From contig PMTR01000080.1 in NCBI GenBank assembly GCA_003167255.1, forward strand, positions 114,591-178,590: a DNA stretch of 64,000 nt, in the 5' to 3' direction. The DNA is from Bryobacterales bacterium. GTDB taxonomy: Bacteria; Acidobacteriota; Terriglobia; Bryobacterales; Bryobacteraceae. Positions 25,063-34,420 of this stretch are shown piece by piece (position 1 is the first letter of the stretch; every line of letters begins with the position of its first letter). The position numbers and the translations under genes are program-made. The notes under the pieces were generated by a model. The model was given only the letters and a program-made list of their open reading frames with translations. It ran no database searches and was not told the origin of the DNA.

Positions 25063-25947
25063 ATGACCGCCAAAGTGCGCAAGGCAGTATTCCCAGCGGC
25101 GGGGCTGGGCACGCGATTTCTTCCCGCCACCAAGGCTCAACCCAAGGAAATGCTGCCGATCGTGGACAAGCCCATCATCCAGTACGGGGTGGAAGAGGCG
25201 GTCCATTCGGGTATCCAGAACATTATTATCGTGACGGGCCGCGGCAAAACAGCCATCGAAGATCACTTCGATGTGAGCTTTGAGCTGGAAAACCTGCTGG
25301 AGATGCGCGGCAAGAAGGAACTGCTGGCGATTGTGCGCGGCATCTCCGATATGATCGACGTTTCCTACGTCCGGCAGAAAGAGGCGCTGGGGCTGGGACA
25401 TGCCGTGCTGCGCGCTTCCGCGCTGGTGGGGCAGGAGCCCTTTGCGGTAGTGCTGGCCGACGATGTGATCGAGGCGGAAACGCCTTGCTTGCGCCAACTG
25501 CTGGACGTCTACAGCTTCTTCGGAGCGCCGGTGCTGGCGGTGATGGAAGTGCCGCGCGAGAGCATTTCCTCTTATGGCGCGATAGACGCCGAGCCGGTGG
25601 CGCACAACGGCTCACACGACCGGGTCTACCGCATCCGCAACCTGGTGGAGAAGCCCAAGGCTTCGGAGGCGCCGTCGAACCTGGCGATCATCGGGCGCTA
25701 TGTGCTGACGCACGACATTTTCGAATCGCTGCAGGCCATCGACCCCGGTTCGGGCGGCGAGATCCAGCTCACCGACGCGCTGAGACACCTGTTGCGCACG
25801 CGGCCGATCTACGCCTACCGCTTCGAAGGCACGCGCTACGACGCGGGAGACAAGCTCGGATTCCTGAAGGCCACGGTGGAATTCGCGCTGCGGCGGCGGG
25901 ACCTGGGCGGCCCGTTCCGGGAGTATTTGAAGGGTCTGACGCTATAA
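25063..25947 (+). CDS. galU: UTP-glucose-1-phosphate uridylyltransferase
   Basis: 294 aa. N-terminal nucleotide-binding GLGTRFLPATKAQPKEMLP (about 14-32), VDKPIIQYGVEEA, VLADDVI (metal site), LVEKPK and GRYVLT are all GalU signatures. Makes UDP-glucose for envelope polysaccharides. The next gene starts 2 nt after its stop, so the two are co-transcribed. Confidence 0.95.
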   Translation: MTAKVRKAVFPAAGLGTRFLPATKAQPKEMLPIVDKPIIQYGVEEAVHSGIQNIIIVTGRGKTAIEDHFDVSFELENLLEMRGKKELLAIVRGISDMIDVSYVRQKEALGLGHAVLRASALVGQEPFAVVLADDVIEAETPCLRQLLDVYSFFGAPVLAVMEVPRESISSYGAIDAEPVAHNGSHDRVYRIRNLVEKPKASEAPSNLAIIGRYVLTHDIFESLQAIDPGSGGEIQLTDALRHLLRTRPIYAYRFEGTRYDAGDKLGFLKATVEFALRRRDLGGPFREYLKGLTL

Positions 25948-25949
25948 AT

Positions 25950-27383
25950 ATGCTGCCGGCTGGTTCGACCGAACGCATCGCGGCGCTGGTGGGCAAGCGC
26001 GGCTATCTCGACCGGCCGGAAGATCTGGCGCTCTACGAATACGACGGCTCGCAGGAAAAACATCGGCCGGATCTGGTGGTGTTTCCGCGCACCACGGCGG
26101 ACGTGGCGGCCATCGTGAAGATCGCGGGGGAATTCAAGCTGCCGGTGGTGGGGCGTGGAGCCGGCACCGGACTTTCCGGCGGCGCGATCCCGCGCGAGGG
26201 CGGAATCCTGATCGGGTTCGCGCGCATGAACCGGATTGTCGAGCTCGACCTGGAGAACGAGCGCGCGGTGGTGGAGCCCGGCGTGGTGAACCTGGATGTC
26301 ACTCTGGCGGTGGAGCGCGACGGCTTTTTCTATGCACCGGACCCTTCCAGCCAGCGCGCCTGCACGATTGGCGGGAACGTGGCGGAGAACGCCGGCGGCC
26401 CGCACACACTGGCGTACGGCGTGACCACCAATCACGTGATGGGCCTCGAACTGGTGCTGGCGGACGGCACGGTGGTGGAGACCGGCGGCAAGGAAGCTGA
26501 CCTGCCGGGGTACGACCTGACGGGGCTGCTGACCGGGTCGGAAGGCACCATGGCGCTGGTGACCAAGGTGACGCTGCGGCTCATGCACAAGGCGGAAGCC
26601 GTCAAAACGATTCTGGTGGTCTACGATTCCAACGAGGACGCCGGCCGCACGGTGGCCGAGATCACCGCCCGCGCCATTACACCGGTGGCGGTGGAGATGC
26701 TGGACGGGGTGATGCTGCGAATGGTGGAAGAGGCCACCCACGCGGGCTACCCGATGGACGCGTCGGCGGTGCTGCTGATCGAGTTGGAGGGCCCGTCCGA
26801 CGTGGTGGAAGAACAGGTGGGGCAGATTCGCGCGGCCTGCCTGGAGTGCGGAGCGCGCGAATTTCGCGTGGCGCAGAGCGCGGCGGAGCGCGACCTGCTG
26901 TGGAAGGGCCGCAAGAACGCCTTTGGCGCCGTGGGCCGCGTGAGCCCCACCTACTATGTGCAGGATGGCGTGGTGCCGCGCACCAAGATCGCGCCGACGC
27001 TGCGGTTTATCGGCGAGGTGGCCGAACGGCGCGGGCTGACCATCAGCAACATCTTCCACGCCGGCGACGGCAATATGCACCCGATCATACTATTCGACGC
27101 GCGCAAGCCGGGCGAACTGGAACGGGCGCGTGCCGCGGGGGAAGAGATTCTCGCGTACTGCGTGGAAGCGGGAGGATCGATCACCGGCGAGCACGGCGTC
27201 GGCATGGAAAAGAACGAGCTGATGAGCAAGCAGTTCCCGGCGGAGACGCTGGACATGATGGGCCGATTGAAGCGATTGTTCGACCCGGAGGGCCGGCTCA
27301 ACCCGGGGAAAATGCTGCCGACGGGGCGGGGGTGCCTGGAGATTCGGCAGGGGCCGCTCGAGGCGGGCGGGGCGACGTATTAG
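25950..27383 (+). CDS. FAD-linked oxidase, glycolate oxidase GlcD / D-lactate dehydrogenase family
   Basis: 477 aa. FAD-binding_4 domain with GRGAGTGLSGGAIP (about 65-78) and GGNVAENAGGPHTLAYG (about 138-154); C-terminal FAD-oxidase_C domain with ISNIFHAGDGNMHPIILFD and GSITGEHGVGMEK, the metal/substrate histidine motifs. Oxidises a 2-hydroxy acid. Start ATG 25950 is 2 nt after galU; a longer upstream opening only overlaps galU and is rejected. No GlcE/GlcF partners adjoin it. Confidence 0.9.
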   Translation: MLPAGSTERIAALVGKRGYLDRPEDLALYEYDGSQEKHRPDLVVFPRTTADVAAIVKIAGEFKLPVVGRGAGTGLSGGAIPREGGILIGFARMNRIVELDLENERAVVEPGVVNLDVTLAVERDGFFYAPDPSSQRACTIGGNVAENAGGPHTLAYGVTTNHVMGLELVLADGTVVETGGKEADLPGYDLTGLLTGSEGTMALVTKVTLRLMHKAEAVKTILVVYDSNEDAGRTVAEITARAITPVAVEMLDGVMLRMVEEATHAGYPMDASAVLLIELEGPSDVVEEQVGQIRAACLECGAREFRVAQSAAERDLLWKGRKNAFGAVGRVSPTYYVQDGVVPRTKIAPTLRFIGEVAERRGLTISNIFHAGDGNMHPIILFDARKPGELERARAAGEEILAYCVEAGGSITGEHGVGMEKNELMSKQFPAETLDMMGRLKRLFDPEGRLNPGKMLPTGRGCLEIRQGPLEAGGATY

Positions 27384-27427
27384 CGAAGTGCGTCGCAAAT
27401 TGCTCGAAACATGGTCTCCAAAAGGGC

Positions 27428-27484
27428 AAAGCGGGGACAGCTATCCAATTCCAAAGACGGGAATTGGTAGCAGTCCCCGTTTTG
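27428..27484. terminator. Long hairpin between convergent genes, REP-like
   Basis: AAAGCGGGGACAGCTATCCA is answered by an almost complementary arm ending CAGTCCCCGTTTT, with CCAATTCC/GGAATTGG at the tip; about 24 bp with a few mismatches. The T-rich 3' end on the plus strand suits termination after glcD. The GGGGACAG edges also match the REP-like elements elsewhere. Confidence 0.6.
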
Positions 27485-27517
27485 CGACGACGCGTGCTCC
27501 CGGGTGGGTTTAAGTCT

Positions 27518-28786
27518 CTACTTATTCGTACCGTTGCCGTGGACCTGCTGCTGGCGGGTCCAAGTGCCATTGAGGGTGCCATTGGGATCGGCATTCACGA
27601 GGTTTGTCTGGTAGCTGTTTTTGCCGGAGCTGTCGACCCATGTATAGCTGTATGCGCTCGACACCTTGCTCATCTGCCCGGTAATTGGGTCGCGGACGGT
27701 TTGCTGATCGAGCGAGTAGTCAACCCAGTCCGACGCGATGGTGTGGTTGGAGTTGGCAATCTGCGCCGCCTGGTTCATCGACATGTCCGTGCCGCGCTGC
27801 ATGGTGGAGAGGAACTCCTCATGCATCTGCTGGCGCACCCCCTGGTCGTGGGCGAACTGCTGGGCGCTGGTTGCGCGCCAGGCCGCGGCTGCTGCATTCA
27901 TGTCGTTAATGGCTTGCCAAGTCTGCCGATTACTTCTGTCTAGGAAGGCCTGCGTCCACGCGGGAAGCTCAGTCGGGCCCACATTGATTGAATCCAGCAT
28001 GCTGACGGTGGCCTGGTATTGGTTCTCCGGAGCGGACATGAACTGGACAAAGGCATAGCACTGGTCTAGGTCCCAGGGCTGGCCTGGTTGAATCCGAGGC
28101 GGTCTGCCTACCAGCATTGAGGGCGCCCGCCCCTGCGTCTCGATGCAATCGACGGTGGTTTCGAGCCGGCCCTTCATGACGAAGGTGCCGTTCCTGTAGC
28201 GGACGGTTGCCCAGGCCAGTTGCTTGGTATTCTTCGGTGGCGCGGCGCCCATGGCGGCGTACTTCGGGGCATAGTACGCATCGGAGTCGGCAGCTGCCTT
28301 CTGGGCTTTCGCGCGGATGGCGGCCGGGACTGGCTCGTCGGCGAGGTACTCGACCTTGAGCGTGGCGGAGATGTACTTCAGGAAGTCCTGCGCGCCCATG
28401 GCCTGCTTCAGGGGGAGGCAGTCGGTCTGGGCCGAGGGGCCCGTACCCCAGAACCAACCGAGAACGGGCATTTGCTCGACGAAGGTTAGGCCATCCGGAC
28501 TAGTGGCGCGGAAGACCACCGAGGGCAACGTGTAGCAGTGGCCTTGCTGGTTGAATATGCCCTGAAAGTGCCACTTCGCGGGGACGTTGACCTCATTGAA
28601 GTTCATGTCCAGCGAGGGATCGCGGATGAACTCCTTGCGCGTGCCGCCGGAGGTGGAGGCTGCCCCACGCGCCGCACCTGTAGAAGTATTGGCGTTCGAC
28701 TGCGGAGATGCCGGCGGCTTCTGGCCGCAAGCGATTCCCAAACCTGCCAGGGCGATGGTCGCCCGAATCAAATACTTACTTGACAT
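27518..28786 (-). CDS. Unknown lipoprotein, paralog 1
   Basis: 422 aa. Lipoprotein signal: KYLIRATIALAGLGIAC with lipobox LGIAC, then a Ser/Thr/Ala-rich tether. The body has no recognised domain; it carries a Gln/His/Met-rich helical stretch (QFAHDQGVRQQMHEEFLSTM) and a conserved end (DWVDYSLDQQTVRDPITGQ, SSAYSYTWVDSSG). AGGAG lies 8 nt before the ATG. It is downstream of, and same strand as, a close paralog. Probably outer-membrane or periplasmic; function unknown. Confidence 0.8.
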   Translation of the reverse strand: MSSKYLIRATIALAGLGIACGQKPPASPQSNANTSTGAARGAASTSGGTRKEFIRDPSLDMNFNEVNVPAKWHFQGIFNQQGHCYTLPSVVFRATSPDGLTFVEQMPVLGWFWGTGPSAQTDCLPLKQAMGAQDFLKYISATLKVEYLADEPVPAAIRAKAQKAAADSDAYYAPKYAAMGAAPPKNTKQLAWATVRYRNGTFVMKGRLETTVDCIETQGRAPSMLVGRPPRIQPGQPWDLDQCYAFVQFMSAPENQYQATVSMLDSINVGPTELPAWTQAFLDRSNRQTWQAINDMNAAAAAWRATSAQQFAHDQGVRQQMHEEFLSTMQRGTDMSMNQAAQIANSNHTIASDWVDYSLDQQTVRDPITGQMSKVSSAYSYTWVDSSGKNSYQTNLVNADPNGTLNGTWTRQQQVHGNGTNK

Positions 28787-28831
28787 ACGTTTTTCTCCTG
28801 GGCCAAGCGGCCCCGGTTGGACTCAAGGTCT

Positions 28832-30127
28832 TTACTTGCCGGTGCCGTCGCCGTGGACCTGCTGCTGGCGGGTCCAATTGCCCGTCAGGACGCCGTTGGG
28901 ATCGGCATTAGGGGACATAGTCTGGTAGCTGTTCTTGCCGGAGCTGTCGACCCATGTATAGCTGTACGCGCTCGATACCTTGCTGACCTGCCCGGTATTC
29001 GGGTCGCGGACGGTCTGCTGATCGAGCGCGTAGTCCACCCAGTCCGATGCCGCCGTGCTCCTGGCATTCATGTTCGCCTGGGTCCGCGCCATCGACATGT
29101 CCGTTCCCCGCTGCATGGTGGCCAGAAACTGCTCATGCATCTGCTGCCGCACCGCCTGGTCGTGGTTGAATTGCTGCTGCTGCGCCTGCCGCTGCGCCGC
29201 CGCGGCCCGGTTCATATCGGCGGTCATCTGTTGCATCTGCGCGGTGTTCCGCTGGGACCAGGCATTCGCCCACTCTGGCTCCCCGCCATTCGCCCCCATC
29301 CCAGGCGCCAGCCATGGCTTCATCACCGCCTCAAACTGATTCTGCGGGGCAGTGGCGTACCGCACAGCCGCCGTGCATGTGTGGATGGTCGACGGAGGCC
29401 CGGTAGTCACCGTCACCGGATGGCCGGGCGACCACTTGGAAAGCCCCGACATCCCCGCCTGATGGGTCTCAACACAGTGGATCCGTACGGCCAACGCTCC
29501 CTTCATGGCGAATGTCCCATTCTGGAAGCTGACAAATGCCTGGGCCAATTCCGCCGTGTTTTTCGGAGGCTGCACATGCATCTGCGCATACCGGGAAACC
29601 ATCGACGCATCGGAGTCATCCCATACTTTCTGCGCAGCGGCTTTCTGCTCCGCCGGAACCGGATCGTCCGCTACGTACTGCACCTTCATGGTCGCCGCCA
29701 TGAACTTCAGAAAATCCTGCGCCTTCATCGGCCCCGTCAACGGCAAGCAGTCTTTCGGTAGGAACTGAGAATATGGGCCTTCGGCCCAGGTCCAGCCCAA
29801 CTCTGGCAACCGCTCCACAAAACTCAGGCCGTCCGGACTCGTCGCCCGGAACACGCCGAAGGGCATCGACGCGCACTTGCCCCCTTGGTACAGCACTCCC
29901 TGAAAGTGCCACTTCGCCGGAACCTTCACCGCAATCGCCTTCATGTCATTCAGCGTTGGGTCGGTGACGTACTCCACGCGAGTGCCGCCGGACGTGGAAG
30001 CTGCCACACGCGCTGCTCCTGTAGAGGTAGTGCCGCCCGACTGCGGAGATGCCGCCGGCTTCTGGCCGCAAGCGATTCCCAAACCTGCCAGGGCGATGGT
30101 CGCCCGAATCAAATACTTGCCTGACAT
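28832..30127 (-). CDS. Unknown lipoprotein, paralog 2
   Basis: 431 aa from ATG 30127; the frame is open further upstream but the lipoprotein signal (KYLIRATIALAGLGIAC) starts here, after a GGGGGG purine stretch. Nearly identical to paralog 1 in the signal/tether and the last 60 residues (DQQTVRDPNTGQ, SSAYSYTWVDSSG), more diverged in the middle. The helical segment QQQQFNHDQAVRQQMHEQF precedes the conserved end. The 45-nt spacing to paralog 1 indicates one operon created by tandem duplication. Function unknown. Confidence 0.8.
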   Translation of the reverse strand: MSGKYLIRATIALAGLGIACGQKPAASPQSGGTTSTGAARVAASTSGGTRVEYVTDPTLNDMKAIAVKVPAKWHFQGVLYQGGKCASMPFGVFRATSPDGLSFVERLPELGWTWAEGPYSQFLPKDCLPLTGPMKAQDFLKFMAATMKVQYVADDPVPAEQKAAAQKVWDDSDASMVSRYAQMHVQPPKNTAELAQAFVSFQNGTFAMKGALAVRIHCVETHQAGMSGLSKWSPGHPVTVTTGPPSTIHTCTAAVRYATAPQNQFEAVMKPWLAPGMGANGGEPEWANAWSQRNTAQMQQMTADMNRAAAAQRQAQQQQFNHDQAVRQQMHEQFLATMQRGTDMSMARTQANMNARSTAASDWVDYALDQQTVRDPNTGQVSKVSSAYSYTWVDSSGKNSYQTMSPNADPNGVLTGNWTRQQQVHGDGTGK

Positions 30128-30206
30128 ACGTTTTCCCCCCAAATGAATGCCGCGCTGTAAGAAGCACGCCCGTCTGAGTAGCCAGCCTATTGTACTGCAC
30201 CGCGAG

Positions 30207-33149
30207 CTACGGGCGTTGTTCGGCGCGGTAGCTTTCGGGCGGGCCGAGGTAGCTGGGCTTGACTCCACCCAGGTTCACCACGAGTTTTTCCAGCACGATG
30301 CCGGGGTCGACCGTCCAGATTCTTAGCGTGTGGTAGCCGGGTGCTGCGATGGTGAAATTGGATTTGACATGGCGGACGCTGTCTTTGACAGTGGTCTCCC
30401 AGTCGCGGTTCGAATTCTGTGCAAGAGTATCGATGACTTGCGGGGGCTGGTCATCGAAAGCCATGGCAAAGCGCAGGCCGCGGCCCGGAGTGAAGTTCTG
30501 GGTGGGGCCGAGGATGGCGTCCACTTCGGCTTTCCCGGCGTCGAACAGGTACATCCGATATTCGAGAGACGGTGCATTCTTGCCGGGGTCGAGGCTGGGG
30601 CCATTGACGGGGAAGACCGACAACCCTGAGAGAGTGCGGCCGTAGTCATCGATCTTTTCCCACCGGGCAGCGGGGCTGGCGTTGTTCTTCGAGTAATGCT
30701 CGGCTTCGATGGAGACGTAGCCGTTGGCTTCGACGAAGCCGCGGAGCGTGGCGGGTGTGACCTCGCGCGGATTGGAGGCGGTGAGATTGACGGTGACCCC
30801 GGCGCCGCCGGCGCCCGAGATCTTGACGGAGCCGTCAGACGATCCGGCGGGCGCCTTGCTCCAATCGACGCTGACCCAAAGGCGCTGCTCCTTTTCGATG
30901 GACCCCTGCGGTAGGCTCACGGAGATCCACGGGACGCTGGGCGCGGCGGAGAATTGAAACGGCGCTGTGCCTTTGGCGAAGATGTCGATGTAACGGCGCT
31001 GCTGATTGAAGGCGTCGAAGGCGGGGAGCGCCGGATCGGACTTGGCGCTTGGCCAGGAATCGGCGGACCCTTCCACGGCGACACCCATGGCGGCGGCCTC
31101 GGGGAGATTGATCTCTCTGACGGCGGGCATGGTGTTGCGGGGAGGTTCCTGCCACATGGTGTAGCCGATGTGAGTCTGATCCATCATGTGGTTCCACTTG
31201 CCGTTCAAGAGCGTGTGGTTGTAGTAGCCGGAGAGATCGGCATCGGCCTGGAAGAGCGCCCTGGTTTGGGCGGCGTAATCGTTGGCGGAGGCGCGTCCCT
31301 GGGAGGCGTAGAGTTGATTCTTGGCGGCGGCGATGTAGAGCTCGGCAACCTGGGCGTAGGACTTGGCAGGATGCAGCACGAGCTCGAAGAAGGCTTCGTG
31401 GGCATTTTCGGGTAACGCGGTTTGCAGGGCTTCGGCTTTGGAAACGAGTGCGTGAAAATCGGCCACGACGCGATCGGCCTCCTGGTAGTCGGTGAGGCTG
31501 AAGGTCGCCGGATCGAGGAGTTCCGGCTTGCGGCGGCCGTTGTACTTGAGGTAGGTGGATACCAGATCGGCGATCTCCGCGGCGTGCGCGGCGCCAAATT
31601 CGCGTTCGGCCCAGAGGCGCGTGAACTCGCCGAGTTTATCCTTGGACCAGCGCTGGGGATCGCGGCCGAGATCGAGGAAGAACTCGATGGGGAATTCCAT
31701 GGGCTTGAGATCGCCCACGTTGACGATCCAGATCTGTTTGGCGTCGTACTCGAGGGCCAGATTCATCTGCTCCCAGATTTTGGGGATGGGATTGGTGTCG
31801 ATCCACTTGTAATTGCGCGGACCGCCGACGTAATCGAAGTGATAATAGATGCCAGCGCCGCCCGCGCGTTTGCGTTCGTCGGGCGTGGGAAGGCGGCGAA
31901 TGTTACCCCAGTTGTCGTCGCACCAGAGGAGCGTGACATCGTCGGGGACGCGCATGCCTTGCTCGTAGTAGCCCTGAACCTCTTTATAGAGCGCCCAGAG
32001 TTGGGGAATTTTCGTGACGTCGGGGTTGACCTGCCCGGAGAGGATTTTGCGCTGATCCGCGACGATCTTCTCAAGCAGCGCGACGTTGGCCTCGAGCGAT
32101 GTGCCGGCCATGGGCCTGTCGCCATCGCCGCGCATGCCGATGGTGGTGATGCTTTCGTAGTCTTTGTTGCGCTTGACGCCTTCTTCCCAGAAGGCTTTGA
32201 GCACATCGGCGTTTTTGGAATAATCCCAGGGGCCTTTGCCGTGGCGCGTCCACTCCTTCTGGGCGCGCAGCATGGGCTCATGGTGCGAGTTGCCCATGAC
32301 GATGCCGTACTCGTCGGCGATCTTCGGATTCAGCGGGTCGTCCTCATTGAAGGCGTTGTTCCACATGGCGGGCCACAGGTAGTTGCCCTTGAGACGCAGG
32401 ATCAACTCGAAGACCTTGGAGTAGAACTCGTGGTTCATGTTCACGACGTCGGAAGGTCTCGCCGGATTGTTCGACACCGGCGCCATGCCGTACTTCTCTC
32501 TCACCCAACCGCTCAAGGCAGGCGCTTCGTCGTTCAAGAAGATGCCGCGATACTTCACGGCTGGCTCGCCTTCGAAATATCTGCCGGCTTTCACGAAGAG
32601 GGCGTCTTTGTGGACGGTGGGCACGTCGGCCCAGTAATACCAAGGGGAGACGCCGATTTGTTCGGAGACGTCATAGATGCCGAAAATGGAGCCGCGTTTG
32701 TCGCTGCCGGCGATGACCAGGGCGCTCGCCAGGCCCGGCAGGGGATTGGCCACCACCTGGATGACGAAGGCCTCCCACTTGCCGGCGACCTGCGCGGTAT
32801 CGATCTTCTTTTCGCGCACCAACCGGTCGATGATGGGGCTGCGGCCGATGGTTCCGACGATGATGGCGGCGCGGCCGAGTCCTTTGGTGTCGCGGAGCAG
32901 CGCGGGAGTGACGGCGGTAACACGGGCGATATCGGCCTGCAAGTCCGCGGCCGCACGCGCGACGCCGGGCCAATCGGCGGGGTCGACATAGATGGCCGCG
33001 GCGGTCTTGGCTTGCACGATGGGGAATGCGCCGGGTGCGGGCTTCTCGATGATATAGCGCGTCTGGCCGATGGCGTGGGCGGTGCGAGGGGACGCGAAGA
33101 GACAGAGGCCGAGCAGCGCGGCAAGAGGAAGGCGGCGTCGCATGATCAT
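30207..33149 (-). CDS. GH115 xylan alpha-glucuronidase
   Basis: 980 aa with a signal peptide (PLAALLGLCLFASPRTAHA). The body matches the GH115 family: GSDKRGSIFGIYDVSEQIGV, SPWYYWADVP, YRGIFLNDEAPALSGW, NMNHEFYSKVFELILRLKGN, YLWPAMWNNAFNEDDPLNP, GNSHHEPMLRAQKEW, IGMRGDGDRPM, and a C-terminal beta-rich region. GH115 enzymes remove (4-O-methyl)glucuronic acid from internal xylose residues of polymeric xylan. Overlaps the GH10 gene by 4 nt (ATGA). Likely periplasmic or secreted. Confidence 0.93.
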   Translation of the reverse strand: MIMRRRLPLAALLGLCLFASPRTAHAIGQTRYIIEKPAPGAFPIVQAKTAAAIYVDPADWPGVARAAADLQADIARVTAVTPALLRDTKGLGRAAIIVGTIGRSPIIDRLVREKKIDTAQVAGKWEAFVIQVVANPLPGLASALVIAGSDKRGSIFGIYDVSEQIGVSPWYYWADVPTVHKDALFVKAGRYFEGEPAVKYRGIFLNDEAPALSGWVREKYGMAPVSNNPARPSDVVNMNHEFYSKVFELILRLKGNYLWPAMWNNAFNEDDPLNPKIADEYGIVMGNSHHEPMLRAQKEWTRHGKGPWDYSKNADVLKAFWEEGVKRNKDYESITTIGMRGDGDRPMAGTSLEANVALLEKIVADQRKILSGQVNPDVTKIPQLWALYKEVQGYYEQGMRVPDDVTLLWCDDNWGNIRRLPTPDERKRAGGAGIYYHFDYVGGPRNYKWIDTNPIPKIWEQMNLALEYDAKQIWIVNVGDLKPMEFPIEFFLDLGRDPQRWSKDKLGEFTRLWAEREFGAAHAAEIADLVSTYLKYNGRRKPELLDPATFSLTDYQEADRVVADFHALVSKAEALQTALPENAHEAFFELVLHPAKSYAQVAELYIAAAKNQLYASQGRASANDYAAQTRALFQADADLSGYYNHTLLNGKWNHMMDQTHIGYTMWQEPPRNTMPAVREINLPEAAAMGVAVEGSADSWPSAKSDPALPAFDAFNQQRRYIDIFAKGTAPFQFSAAPSVPWISVSLPQGSIEKEQRLWVSVDWSKAPAGSSDGSVKISGAGGAGVTVNLTASNPREVTPATLRGFVEANGYVSIEAEHYSKNNASPAARWEKIDDYGRTLSGLSVFPVNGPSLDPGKNAPSLEYRMYLFDAGKAEVDAILGPTQNFTPGRGLRFAMAFDDQPPQVIDTLAQNSNRDWETTVKDSVRHVKSNFTIAAPGYHTLRIWTVDPGIVLEKLVVNLGGVKPSYLGPPESYRAEQRP

Positions 33150-34258
33150 TTTGCTCCAGTCGCCGCGCCGATCACGGAAGTGAAGGCCGGTTTGGTTTTT
33201 CCCTCGCGATCGAAGAGCAACGGATAGTTAGTGCGGCCGCGGATGGGGAAACCGTTCAACCAGGAGTCGCCATCGGTTACGCCCCAGAAAGTGACGCGGG
33301 TGATGGAGGCGCGGTATTTGACGAAGATTTTGAAGAGCTCGGCGTAGCGTTGGGCGAGCGCCTGCTGGACCGCGTCGGGAAGGCCGGCGGTGTACGGGTT
33401 GGAGCCCGAGCCGCCGGCGGAGGTGGCGGAGACGTCGGCCGAATTTCCGGGGGCATTGCGCGGCAGCACGTCGACATCGAGCTCGGTGATGTTCACCTTG
33501 ATGCCGAGCGCGGCGAAGGCCTCGATGGTGTCGGCCTGCTGTCGGGCGGTGGGCCAATCCATCTTGTCGTGGCCTTGCAGTCCGATGGCCGTGATGGGGA
33601 CGCCCTGGGCTTTGAGCTTTTTGATGAGTTCGACGGCGCCCTTGCGCTTGGCCTCGTTTTCGAGCGAGTAGTCGTTGTAATAGAGCTCGGCTTTGGGGTC
33701 GGCTTCATGGGCGAACTGAAAGGCCTTGGCGATGAAGTCGTCGCCGATGATGTTCAGCCATGGCGATTTGCGCAGCGTGCCGTCTTCGTTGAGGGCTTCG
33801 TTGACTACGTCCCAGCCGGCGATGCGGCCCTTGTAGCGGCCCACCACGGTCCGGATGTGATCGTGCATTCGCTCCAACAAGGCATCGCGGGTGAGCGGAG
33901 CGCCCTTGTCGTCCTGGAAGACCCAGCGGGGCACCTGGCTGTGCCAGACCAGGCAGTGACCGATGATGAACATCTTGTTCTTTTCGCCGAAAGCCACGTA
34001 GTGGTCGGCGGGATCGAAGTTGTAGCCATCGAGCCGGGGGTGGATGGATTCCCACTTGAGCGCGTTTTCCGGGCTAATGGTGTTGAACTGCGCGGCGATG
34101 ATGGCATCGCCGCGGGCGTCCTTCTCCTCGAACTGCGACTGATTGATAGCCGCGCCAATGCGGAAGATTCCCTGGAAGGCGTCTTTCAAAGTGGCCGGTT
34201 GCGCGTGGGACACGCCAGCCAGCAGCAGGCCTAAGATTGCGACGGATTTCACGGACAT
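33146..34258 (-). CDS. GH10 endo-1,4-beta-xylanase
   Basis: 370 aa with a signal peptide (SVAILGLLLAGVSHAQ). GH10 signatures: HCLVWHSQVPRW (101-112), acid/base E154 in GWDVVNEALNEDG, nucleophile E259 in VNITELDVDVLP, and WGVTDGDSWLNGFP near the end. Single catalytic domain, no carbohydrate-binding module. Cuts the xylan backbone. Directly upstream of and coupled to the GH115 gene; the 162-nt gap on its 5' side contains the 56-nt palindromic repeat, so it may have its own promoter or be read through from the GH3/GPH genes. Confidence 0.96.
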   Translation of the reverse strand: MSVKSVAILGLLLAGVSHAQPATLKDAFQGIFRIGAAINQSQFEEKDARGDAIIAAQFNTISPENALKWESIHPRLDGYNFDPADHYVAFGEKNKMFIIGHCLVWHSQVPRWVFQDDKGAPLTRDALLERMHDHIRTVVGRYKGRIAGWDVVNEALNEDGTLRKSPWLNIIGDDFIAKAFQFAHEADPKAELYYNDYSLENEAKRKGAVELIKKLKAQGVPITAIGLQGHDKMDWPTARQQADTIEAFAALGIKVNITELDVDVLPRNAPGNSADVSATSAGGSGSNPYTAGLPDAVQQALAQRYAELFKIFVKYRASITRVTFWGVTDGDSWLNGFPIRGRTNYPLLFDREGKTKPAFTSVIGAATGAK

Positions 34259-34320
34259 GATGTGAGGTGTTCCTTATCCACCCTTAGTACATGGTTAAAC
34301 AAATACACGCATTGGGCACA

Positions 34321-34376
34321 GACCGCTCCCTTACGGTCGCGGCTCGCATGCGAGCCGCGCGCGTCAGCAAGCGGTC
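34321..34376. repeat. 56-nt palindromic repeat, copy 1
   Basis: Outer arms GACCGC...GCGGTC enclose a perfect 18-bp palindrome CGGCTCGCATGCGAGCCG. A second copy with two base changes lies at 57109-57164. Here it sits between the transporter and GH10 genes, inside a same-strand run. Confidence 0.85.
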
Positions 34377-34420
34377 TTGGACACGTAAGCGAGTTTCTGA
34401 ATCAGGCACTCTTATCACGC

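Noticed and set aside
25485-25949. Upstream extension of the glcD frame into galU
   Set aside because: Overlaps galU in another frame with no domain content; ATG 25950 fits the FAD-oxidase family start.
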